NCBI RefSeq assembly: GCF_937858865.1
Contig: NZ_CALLYO010000487.1
Coordinates: 1-12,856 of the forward strand
Source of the DNA: an uncultured Amaricoccus sp.
GTDB taxonomy: Bacteria > Pseudomonadota > Alphaproteobacteria > Rhodobacterales > Rhodobacteraceae
DNA length: 12,856 bases
Direction: 5' to 3'
This document shows positions 7,516 to 12,856 of this stretch, one piece after another (the first letter of the stretch is position 1; each line of letters opens with the position of its first letter). The translations under genes were made by a program, and so were the position numbers. The notes under the pieces are model-generated. The model was not told the DNA's origin, made no database searches, and saw only the letters and a list, made by a program, of their open reading frames with translations.

Positions 7516-7539
7516 CCGCACGGGCGTCGCACAGTGCGG
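7516..7539 (+). terminator. Weak stem-loop immediately after the second kinase
   Basis: CCGCAC (7516-7521) pairs with GTGCGG (7534-7539) across a 12-nt loop, directly after the kinase stop codon, and is followed by ACTTTC. The U-run is only three bases and the loop is large, so termination efficiency is doubtful. The stem may simply mark the 3' end of the transcript. Confidence 0.3.
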
Positions 7540-7678
7540 ACTTTCGGTATCCATATGATATCGCCGCATATATCTCGCAGCGTTAACCACCTTGTGCATA
7601 ATCGTTAACGTGCGCGCGCACGGGTCTCCGGTTGCATCCCCGCTTGCGAACGGAACGGAAACAGGGCTTGATGCCGCG
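7540..7678 (+). promoter_or_regulatory. Helicase upstream region with paired GTTAAC arms around a -10-like box
   Basis: This is one of the few AT-richer stretches in the window (7545-7610). CGTTAAC (7581-7587) and GTTAACG (7604-7610) form an inverted repeat with a 16-bp spacer; the two GTTAAC hexamers lie 22 bp apart, about two helix turns. CATAAT (7597-7602), a 5-of-6 match to a -10 box, lies between them. TATGAT (7554-7559) is a second -10-like box. Further down, GAAC (7648-7651), seven bases and then AAAC is one mismatch from the alphaproteobacterial LexA pattern GAAC-N7-GAAC. The region most likely holds the helicase promoter; which boxes are used is not decided. Confidence 0.45.
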
Positions 7679-9724
7679 ATGGATGGCCAAGCCCCCTGCC
7701 CTGCCTATCTCGACCGGCTGAACGACGCGCAGCGGGCGGCGGTGCTGCACGGGGACGGCGGAGTTGCCGGGCCGCTCCTCGTCGTCGCCGGGGCGGGGTC
7801 GGGCAAGACCGGGACGCTGGCGCACCGGGTGGCGCACCTGATGGTCGAGGGGGCGGATCCGCGGCGGATCCTGCTGCTCACCTTCTCGCGGCGGGCGGCG
7901 GCGGAGATGCTGCGGCGGGTCGAGCGGATCGCCGGCGAAGTACTGGGCGAGCGCGGCGCGGCGCTGGCGGCCGGGCTGGGCTGGGCCGGGACCTTCCACG
8001 CGATCGGGGCGCGGGTGCTGCGCGAGCATGCGCCGCTGATCGGGCTCGATCCCGGCTTCACGCTGCACGACCGGGCCGATTCCGAGGATCTGATGGGGCT
8101 GGTGCGGCACGGGCTCGGGCTCACGCGGACCGAGAGCCGCTTTCCCGGCAAGGGAACCTGCCTCGCGATCTATTCCCGGGCGGTCAATGCGCGCGAGGGG
8201 CTGGCGGAGGTGCTGGCGGCGCGCTTTCCCTGGTGCGCCGGCTGGGAGGCGGAGCTGCGCGGGCTCTTCGCCGGCTACGTCGAGGCGAAGCAGGCGGGGA
8301 ACGTGCTCGATTACGACGATCTGCTGCTCTACTGGGCGGAGCTGCTCGCCGACCCGGCGGCGGCCGCGGCGCTCGGCGCCGGCTTCGACCACGTGCTGGT
8401 CGACGAATACCAGGACACCAACCGGCTGCAGGCGGAGATCCTCGCCGCGCTGAAGCCCGACGGGCGCGGCGTGACGGTGGTGGGCGACGACGCGCAGGCG
8501 ATCTACGGCTTCCGCGCGGCGGAGGTCCGGAACATCCTCGACTTCCCCGCCCGCTTCGCGCCGCCGGCGCGGGTGGTGACGCTGGAGCGGAACTACCGCT
8601 CGACCCAGCCGATCCTCGCGGCGGCGAACGCGGTGATCGGCGAGGCGGGCGAGCGGTTCGCCAAGGCGCTCTGGAGCGCGCGGGAGGGCGCGGCGCGGCC
8701 GCGGCTGGTCAGCCTGCTCGACGAGGCGGCGCAGGCGGAATACGTCTGTTCCGAGGTGCTGGCGGCGCGGGAGGAAGGGGTCGCGCTCAAGGCGCAGGCG
8801 GTGCTCTTCCGCGCGGCGCACCACAGCGGGCCGCTCGAGGTCGAGCTGGTGCGGCGCAACGTTCCCTTCGTGAAGTACGGCGGGCTGAAGTTCCTCGAGG
8901 CGGCGCATGTGAAGGACCTGCTGGCGGTGCTGCGGCTGGCGGAGAACCCGCGCGACCGGATCGCCGGCTTCCGGGTGCTGCAGCTCCTGCCCGGCGTCGG
9001 GCCGTCGGCGGCGGAGGCGATGCTGGCGGCGATCGCGGCCGGCGCCGAGGTGCGGGCGCCGAAGCGGGCGGCGGCGGACTGGCCGGCGCTGGCGGCGCTC
9101 CTCCGGCTGCTCGGGCGGGGGCGGGCCGGCTGGCCGGCGGAGATCGAGGCGGCGCGGGCCTGGTACGAGCCGCACCTCGAGCGGCTGCACGAGGATGCGG
9201 CGGTCAGGAAGGGGGATCTCGGGCAACTCGGGCAGATCGCGGCCGGATTCGCCTCGCGCCGGGCCTTCCTGACCGAGCTCACGCTCGATCCGCCGCAGGC
9301 GACCGGCGACCTCGCCGGGCCGGCGCTCAGGGACGAGGATTACCTCGTGCTCTCGACGATCCATTCCGCCAAGGGGCAGGAGTGGAAGTCGGTCTTCCTG
9401 CTCAACTGCGTCGACGGCTGCCTGCCCTCCGACCTCGCCAGCGACACGCCGGCCGAGATCGAGGAGGAGCGGCGGCTGATGTACGTCGCGATGACGCGGG
9501 CGAAGGACGCGCTGCATCTGCTGACGCCGCTGCGCTTCTACGTGCACGGGCAGGCGGCGCGGGGGGACCGGCACGTCTATGCGCCGCGGAGCCGCTTTCT
9601 GCCGGGGCATCTGCTCGACCGGTTCGAGCAGGTGGCCTGGGCGCCGCCGGCGGCCCGCGAGCGCGGGGCGCGGGCGGTGTCGCCGCGGGACCTGAAGCTC
9701 AAGATGCGGGGGATGTGGGGGTGA
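7679..9724 (+). CDS. UvrD/PcrA/Rep-type superfamily 1A DNA helicase
   Basis: A 681-residue ATP-dependent 3'-5' DNA helicase with the full SF1A motif set. These are the Q-motif region LNDAQRAAV (14-22), Walker A GAGSGKT (38-44), Ia LLLTFSRRAA (65-74), II VDEYQD (241-246), III VVGDDAQAIYGFR (267-279), IV LERNYRST (302-309), V STIHSAKGQEW (559-569) and VI EEERRLMYVAMTRAKD (595-610). Such enzymes unwind DNA in repair, replication restart or removal of bound proteins. After motif VI only about 70 residues remain, ending SPRDLKLKMRGMWG. This is shorter than the C-terminus of E. coli UvrD, and no Tudor-like RNA-polymerase contact region is evident. An in-frame TTG at 7592 would add 29 residues reading through the promoter-like repeats. 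The ATG at 7679 is preferred because homologues begin shortly before the Q-motif. It shows no functional link to its metabolic neighbours. Confidence 0.93.
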   Translation: MDGQAPCPAYLDRLNDAQRAAVLHGDGGVAGPLLVVAGAGSGKTGTLAHRVAHLMVEGADPRRILLLTFSRRAAAEMLRRVERIAGEVLGERGAALAAGLGWAGTFHAIGARVLREHAPLIGLDPGFTLHDRADSEDLMGLVRHGLGLTRTESRFPGKGTCLAIYSRAVNAREGLAEVLAARFPWCAGWEAELRGLFAGYVEAKQAGNVLDYDDLLLYWAELLADPAAAAALGAGFDHVLVDEYQDTNRLQAEILAALKPDGRGVTVVGDDAQAIYGFRAAEVRNILDFPARFAPPARVVTLERNYRSTQPILAAANAVIGEAGERFAKALWSAREGAARPRLVSLLDEAAQAEYVCSEVLAAREEGVALKAQAVLFRAAHHSGPLEVELVRRNVPFVKYGGLKFLEAAHVKDLLAVLRLAENPRDRIAGFRVLQLLPGVGPSAAEAMLAAIAAGAEVRAPKRAAADWPALAALLRLLGRGRAGWPAEIEAARAWYEPHLERLHEDAAVRKGDLGQLGQIAAGFASRRAFLTELTLDPPQATGDLAGPALRDEDYLVLSTIHSAKGQEWKSVFLLNCVDGCLPSDLASDTPAEIEEERRLMYVAMTRAKDALHLLTPLRFYVHGQAARGDRHVYAPRSRFLPGHLLDRFEQVAWAPPAARERGARAVSPRDLKLKMRGMWG

Positions 9725-9840
9725 GGGGGGCGGTCCGGGTCGGAGGGGGTGCGACGAAAGGCGGACGGCGCGGGTGAGGCGTCTGTGCGCGCGTGGAGAT
9801 GTCGCGTGAAGTATGTATAGTTCGAAGTATATTTCTCGAA

Positions 9841-9858
9841 TAAGGTGGAAGTAAGGTG
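9841..9858 (+). repeat. Tandem TAAGGTG direct repeat
   Basis: TAAGGTG occurs at 9841-9847 and again at 9852-9858, an 11-bp period or one helix turn. It lies just downstream of the AT-rich -10-like boxes. Such phasing is typical of two regulator subunits binding the same DNA face. No binding protein can be named. Confidence 0.45.
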
Positions 9859-9868
9859 AAACGGGGCC

Positions 9869-9889
9869 TGCGCGACATTTCGTCGCGCA
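9869..9889 (+). terminator. Perfect 8-bp GC hairpin in the intergenic region
   Basis: TGCGCGAC (9869-9876) pairs perfectly with GTCGCGCA (9882-9889) around a 5-nt loop ATTTC. It lies 145 bp beyond the helicase stop and 126 bp before the mutarotase start. No U-run follows (CTTCCCC), so it may be a weak terminator for helicase transcripts, or a leader stem if transcription of the next operon begins at the AT-rich boxes upstream of it. Confidence 0.35.
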
Positions 9890-10015
9890 CTTCCCCGCCG
9901 GTGACGCACCGTTCTTCCTTCCCCGTGCCGGCGGGCCCTTCGGGCTTCCAATCGTCCGGCGGGATGCTAGGTTTCCGGCGGAAACGGCCCGCGACGAGGC
10001 TGGGGAGGATGCACG

Positions 10016-11197
10016 ATGGTGGAGCTCTATGGCCGGACGCTGACCCGCCGCGAGGCGTCCGCGCGCATGGGGATGCTCTCGCAGGTCGCCGGCGTGCGGC
10101 TCTCGACCCTCGGCGACGGGGTCGAGCGCGGCAACCGGATGCTCGAGTTCCGCACCGGCGGCGGACTGCGCTTCACGGTGATGGTGGACCGCGGCTTCGA
10201 CATCGCCGAATGCGACTACCGGGGACAGGCGATCGGCTGGCACTCGCCGGCGGGCTTCCGGCACCCGAGCCTGCACGAGTACGAGGGCGAGGGCGGGCTC
10301 GCCTTCACCCGGTCCTTCTCCGGGCTCGTCGCCACCTGCGGGCTCGACCATACCATGGGGCCGGCGGAGGTGCCGGCGGACGGCTACAACTATCCCGGCC
10401 GCCGGACCGTGAAGCATTCGCTGCACGGGCGGGTGAGCCTGATCCCGGCGCGGCTCGCCGGCTACGGCGAGCGGTGGGAGGGGGACCGCTGCTTCCTCTG
10501 GGCCGAGGGGGTGGTGCAGCAGTCGGCGATGTTCGCCGAGGATCTCTACCTCTTCCGCCGGATCGAGGCCGAGGTCGGCGGGCGGGAGATCCGGGTGCGG
10601 GACCGGGTGGAGAACCACGGCTTCCTCCGGACGCCGCACATGTTCTTCTATCACGTCAACCTCGGCTGGCCGCTGCTCGAGGAGGGGGCGCGCTATCTCG
10701 CGCCGGTCCGCGAGGTGCTCTGGGCCTCGCACGCGGAGAGCTATGCGGCGCAGGGGGTCGGCTATGCGGCGGTCGCGGCGCCGCGCGCGGGGTTCCGCGA
10801 GCAGGTCTGGGAGCACGACCTCGCCGCCGACGCGGACGGGGCCTGCCCGGCGGCGGTGGTGAACGACCGGCTGGGGCTCGGCTTCGAGGTGGTGACGCGG
10901 AAGGCGGAGCTGCCCTGCTTCTACGAGTGGCAGAACTACCAGGCCGGCAACTATGCGCTCGGGATCGAGCCCTCGACGCATCATGTGCTCGGCGAGGTGG
11001 CGGCGCGGGAGCGGGGCGAGATGATCTGGCTCGAGCATGGCGAGGGCCGCGGCTATTCGCTCGACCTGCGGGTGATCGACGGGGCGGAGGAGATCGCGGC
11101 GGCCGAGCGGCGGATCGCCGGGATCGCGCGGCAGCCGGAGGAGGCCTATCCGGCGCCGACCGGGCGGTTCGCGCCGCTCTGGGGGAGCGCGCGATGA
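10016..11197 (+). CDS. DUF4432 aldose-1-epimerase-like protein
   Basis: A 393-residue cytoplasmic protein of the galactose-mutarotase superfold, DUF4432 type. Recognisable blocks are VMVDRGFDIAECDYRG (55-70), HSLHGRVSLIPAR (134-146), PHMFFYHVNLGWPLLEEG (207-224) and YQAGNYALGIEPST (308-321). H137, H213 and E318 occupy positions expected for the histidine/glutamate acid-base set that opens and closes the sugar hemiacetal ring. Members bind a sugar or sugar acid and interconvert anomers; few have a proven substrate. The gene opens a three-gene operon: its stop overlaps the next start by 4 bp (ATGA). This pairing with a desaturase-type oxygenase and a Rieske ferredoxin suggests the oxygenase substrate is a carbohydrate or cyclitol. 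The start is backed by GGGGAGGA 7 nt upstream. Family assignment is firm; the reaction is inferred. Confidence 0.88.
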   Translation: MVELYGRTLTRREASARMGMLSQVAGVRLSTLGDGVERGNRMLEFRTGGGLRFTVMVDRGFDIAECDYRGQAIGWHSPAGFRHPSLHEYEGEGGLAFTRSFSGLVATCGLDHTMGPAEVPADGYNYPGRRTVKHSLHGRVSLIPARLAGYGERWEGDRCFLWAEGVVQQSAMFAEDLYLFRRIEAEVGGREIRVRDRVENHGFLRTPHMFFYHVNLGWPLLEEGARYLAPVREVLWASHAESYAAQGVGYAAVAAPRAGFREQVWEHDLAADADGACPAAVVNDRLGLGFEVVTRKAELPCFYEWQNYQAGNYALGIEPSTHHVLGEVAARERGEMIWLEHGEGRGYSLDLRVIDGAEEIAAAERRIAGIARQPEEAYPAPTGRFAPLWGSAR

Positions 11198-12273
11198 CCC
11201 GGCCGATGCCGAAGCGGGACTACAGCCTGACCGGCCCGAGCGCCGTCTGGGCGGTCGAGACCGGGCTCGCCTCGGCGGAATGGTATCACTCCGAGGTGCC
11301 GCGCAAGGTGATGAAGGAGCTGATGCAGCGCTCGGACCAGCCGGCGATCCGCGACACGGTCATCTGGCTCGGGGTGCTGCTGGTGACGGCGGCGGGGGGC
11401 GTCGCCTTCTGGGGGACCTGGTGGTGCGTGCCCTTCTTCGCGCTCTACGGGGTCTTCTACGCCTCGGCCTCGGATTCGCGCTGGCACGAGTGCGGGCACG
11501 GGACGGCGTTCCGGACCCGCTGGATGAACGACTGGGTCTATCAGGTCGCGTCGTTCATGCAGGTGAGGAACCCGGTGACCTGGCGCTGGAGTCATGCGCG
11601 GCACCATACCGACACGATCATCGTCGGGCGGGACGCGGAGATCGCGGTGATGCGGCCGCCGGACCTCCTGCGGGCGGGGTTGAGCTTCCTCGGGCTGATG
11701 GACTTCCGCTACGCCTATCCGGCGCTGATCCACAACGCGCTCGGGCGGCTGTCGGCGGACGAGAGGGACTATATTCCCGAGGCGGAGTGGCCGAAGGTGG
11801 TGAGGGCGGCGCGCTGGCACCTGGCGGTCTATCTCGCGACGATCGCGCTGGCGGTGGGGCTGCGGTCGTGGCTGCCGCTGATGCTGGTCGGGCTGCCGCG
11901 GATCTACGGGACCTGGCACATGGTGCTGACCGGGCTCCTGCAGCATGTCGGGCTGGCCGAGAACGTGGTGGACCACCGGCTGAACTCGCGGACGGTGCTG
12001 ATGAACCCCTTCTCGCGGTTCGTCTACTGGAACATGAACTACCATGTGGAGCATCACATGTTCCCGATGGTGCCCTATCACGCGCTGCCGCGGCTGCATG
12101 CGCTGATCAGGGACGACCTGCCGGCGGCCAACCCGTCGATGTGGCACGCCTATCGGGAGGTCTGGCCGGTGGTGCTGCGGCAGCTGCGCTACGAGGACGC
12201 CTATCTCCGCCGCGAGCTCCCGCCCTCGGCGCGACCGTACCGGGAGGAGTTGCACGGCATGGCGGCGGAGTAG
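11194..12273 (+). CDS. MocD-like membrane fatty-acid-desaturase-family oxygenase
   Basis: A 359-residue integral-membrane di-iron enzyme of the desaturase/hydroxylase superfamily. The three histidine boxes that bind iron are intact: HECGH at 98-102, HARHH at 134-138 and HVEHH at 284-288. An additional H251 lies in LLQHVGLAEN. Hydrophobic segments at about 55-72, 75-92 and 210-233 fit membrane helices, and the H-boxes would face the cytoplasm. The family uses O2 and two electrons to desaturate or hydroxylate a C-H bond. The Rieske ferredoxin five bases downstream is the likely donor. This pairing matches MocD/MocE, known from catabolism of the rhizopine 3-O-methyl-scyllo-inosamine, where hydroxylating the methyl group leads to O-demethylation. 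Lipid desaturase or alkane-type hydroxylase are alternatives. The start is the ATG overlapping the upstream stop; a longer open frame from 9856 only runs through the upstream gene out of frame. Confidence 0.88.
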   Translation: MTRPMPKRDYSLTGPSAVWAVETGLASAEWYHSEVPRKVMKELMQRSDQPAIRDTVIWLGVLLVTAAGGVAFWGTWWCVPFFALYGVFYASASDSRWHECGHGTAFRTRWMNDWVYQVASFMQVRNPVTWRWSHARHHTDTIIVGRDAEIAVMRPPDLLRAGLSFLGLMDFRYAYPALIHNALGRLSADERDYIPEAEWPKVVRAARWHLAVYLATIALAVGLRSWLPLMLVGLPRIYGTWHMVLTGLLQHVGLAENVVDHRLNSRTVLMNPFSRFVYWNMNYHVEHHMFPMVPYHALPRLHALIRDDLPAANPSMWHAYREVWPVVLRQLRYEDAYLRRELPPSARPYREELHGMAAE

Positions 12274-12278
12274 TGCGG

Positions 12279-12593
12279 ATGGCGGAGTGGGTCGAGGCCT
12301 GCGGGGCGGAGGACGTGGAGGCAGAGGACGTGGTCCGCTGGGACCACGGGGGGCGGACCTTCGCGATCTACCGCTCGCCGGAGGACGGGTATTTCGCCAC
12401 GGACGGGCTCTGCACCCACGAGGGGGTGCATCTCGCCGACGGGCTCGTCATGGACGGGATCATCGAGTGCCCGAAGCACAACGGGCGGTTCGACTACCGG
12501 ACCGGCCGGGCGCGGGGGGCGCCGGCCTGCATCGACCTCAGGACCTACGCGGTGAAGGTCGAGGACGGGCGGGTCATGGTGCTGGTGGACTGA
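12279..12593 (+). CDS. MocE-like Rieske [2Fe-2S] ferredoxin
   Basis: A 104-residue soluble Rieske ferredoxin. The cluster ligands are C45 and H47 (LCTHEGVHLADG) and C64 and H67 (IECPKHNGRFD), the C-x-H ... C-x2-H pattern with 16 residues between the pairs, as in dioxygenase-type ferredoxins. The length is normal for the family, and RFDYRTGRARGAPA (70-83) is the usual cluster-covering loop. It should carry single electrons from a flavin reductase to the di-iron oxygenase encoded 5 bp upstream. No reductase gene (MocF-like) is visible in the remaining 263 bp, so the reductase must lie elsewhere. A GTG in frame at 12273 would add two residues; the ATG is chosen. A small subunit of nitrite reductase (NirD) is the main alternative for Rieske proteins of this size, but the neighbour argues against it. 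Confidence 0.9.
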   Translation: MAEWVEACGAEDVEAEDVVRWDHGGRTFAIYRSPEDGYFATDGLCTHEGVHLADGLVMDGIIECPKHNGRFDYRTGRARGAPACIDLRTYAVKVEDGRVMVLVD

Positions 12594-12604
12594 AGGTCCG
12601 GCCA

Positions 12605-12648
12605 CCGGCGGGGGGAGCGCCGGCCTCGGGGAGCCCTGAAGGGCTCCC
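12605..12648 (+). terminator. Tandem GC hairpins after the ferredoxin gene
   Basis: CCGGCG/CGCCGG (12605-12610 and 12618-12623) is followed at once by GGGAGCCC/GGGCTCCC (12629-12636 and 12641-12648) with a TGAA loop. The first stem starts 11 bp after the ferredoxin stop. There is no T-run after either stem, so this is a probable transcript end or mRNA-stabilising structure rather than a classical intrinsic terminator. Confidence 0.5.
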
Positions 12649-12856
12649 GCTCGGTCGGCGCTTGGCGGTCGGCCGGGTCACGTCCGTCAAGTTCTGCAAA
12701 GAGCAGGTGGCATCGAGGGTCATGCGGCCTTACCCCTTCTCTTTGCGTCTTCTGCAGTGAGAAGCTGTGGAGGCGCAGGTGATGCGGGTATGGCTGTCAT
12801 GCCGGCTGCCGTAGATGGTTTGGGTCGCTGAGCCGCCCGCATCGCCGCCCTTGATC
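12649..12856. other. Lower-GC right-hand edge with short repeats
   Basis: After the hairpins the sequence loses the strong G-rich pattern of the window. TTCTGCA occurs twice (12692-12698 and 12750-12756). GCAAAGAG (12696-12703) is inverted as CTCTTTGC (12739-12746), so the pair brackets about 35 bp. No RNA gene, complete coding region or insertion-sequence end could be supported. It may be the approach to a mobile element or simply an intergenic region. Confidence 0.35.
12730..12856 (-). CDS. Possible 3' end of an unrecognised minus-strand gene
   Basis: From the window edge a minus-strand frame stays open for 41 codons and stops with TAA at 12732-12730. It ends in a basic tail (CRRRKEKG) and begins with IKGGDAGGSATQTIYGS. 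I do not recognise it. A second minus frame is also open to a TGA a few bases further on, so the reading frame is uncertain. The whole right edge has clearly lower GC and less biased composition than the genes to its left, so it may be non-coding or part of an acquired segment. Confidence 0.2.
   Translation of the reverse strand, partial: IKGGDAGGSATQTIYGSRHDSHTRITCASTASHCRRRKEKG

Larger units (their letters stand above)
9725..10015 (+). promoter_or_regulatory. 291-bp intergenic region with AT-rich repeats, candidate promoter of the mutarotase operon
   Basis: No convincing gene lies here. From 9806 to 9860 the GC content drops sharply. GAAGTAT occurs twice (9808-9814 and 9824-9830, 16 bp apart). 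TTCGA/TCGAA arms (9821-9825 and 9836-9840) form a dyad. Two -10-like boxes are present, TATAGT (9816-9821) and TATATT (9828-9833), without good -35 partners. Tandem TAAGGTG copies and a strong hairpin follow and are listed separately. GTTTCC/GGAAAC (9971-9985) forms another short stem near the gene. The ribosome site GGGGAGGA lies 7 nt before the ATG at 10016 and fixes that start. The dense repeats and missing -35 suggest an activator-dependent promoter with a long leader; this is inference. Confidence 0.4.

Noticed and set aside
7583..7608. CtrA binding site (TTAA-N7-TTAA)
   Set aside because: The two TTAA cores are 18 bases apart rather than 7.
7592..7678. Upstream TTG start adding 29 residues to the helicase
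   Set aside because: The added part is translated from promoter-like repeats, and homologues start near the later ATG.
7583..11038. Minus-strand open frame of 1151 codons opposite the helicase and mutarotase
   Set aside because: It crosses two well-supported genes and an intergenic region, is an Arg/Pro/His-rich low-complexity translation with no domain, and is explained by the G-rich third positions of the opposite genes.
9856..11193. Long N-terminal extension of the desaturase gene (start at 9856)
   Set aside because: This part lies out of frame within the mutarotase gene; the ATG at 11194 gives a normal family length and an ATGA overlap.
1..12856. CRISPR array, tRNA, rRNA or complete insertion sequence
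   Set aside because: No regularly spaced repeats, no tRNA-like cloverleaf or rRNA sequence, and no transposase motif or paired terminal repeats were seen.

Overview
The window is very GC-rich, has tightly packed genes with ATGA start/stop overlaps, and encodes quaternary-amine uptake and demethylation functions. This fits an alphaproteobacterium, most likely of the Rhodobacteraceae type. That assignment comes from gene content and composition only; no marker gene is present.

Left block (1-5816, minus strand): a five-gene transport and catabolism operon read right to left. The order is a secreted substrate-binding protein, an ABC ATPase, a double-length permease made of two fused ProW-type halves, a choline-kinase-family phosphotransferase, and the first third of a dimethylglycine/sarcosine-dehydrogenase-like FAD oxidoreductase that leaves the window. 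The likely logic is import of a methylated amine (betaine, choline, carnitine or TMAO class), then phosphorylation and/or oxidative N-demethylation in the cytoplasm. The exact substrate cannot be read from the sequence. A 172-bp hairpin-rich spacer interrupts the operon between the ATPase and the permease.

Middle (5904-9724): a minus-strand SAM methyltransferase with a probable TTG start is divergent from a second, distinct choline-kinase-family phosphotransferase on the plus strand. A 79-bp shared control region separates them and carries a 21-bp dyad. Next comes a UvrD/PcrA-type DNA helicase behind a promoter region in which two GTTAAC arms bracket a -10-like element.

Right block (10016-12593, plus strand): a compact three-gene operon of a DUF4432 aldose-1-epimerase-like protein, a membrane desaturase/hydroxylase with three histidine boxes, and a Rieske [2Fe-2S] ferredoxin. 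The last two resemble MocD/MocE of rhizopine (O-methyl-inosamine) catabolism. With a sugar mutarotase in front, the set looks like an oxygenase system acting on a sugar or cyclitol, possibly an O-demethylase. This is the best candidate here for an undescribed system. After it come GC-rich hairpins and about 200 bp of lower-GC sequence with at most the 3' end of an unrecognised minus-strand gene.

A window-wide feature is that minus-strand genes end their codons mainly in C and plus-strand genes mainly in G, most clearly in the kinase at 6604. The plus strand is therefore G-rich whatever the gene orientation. This suggests a replication-strand bias and explains the many long antisense open frames.
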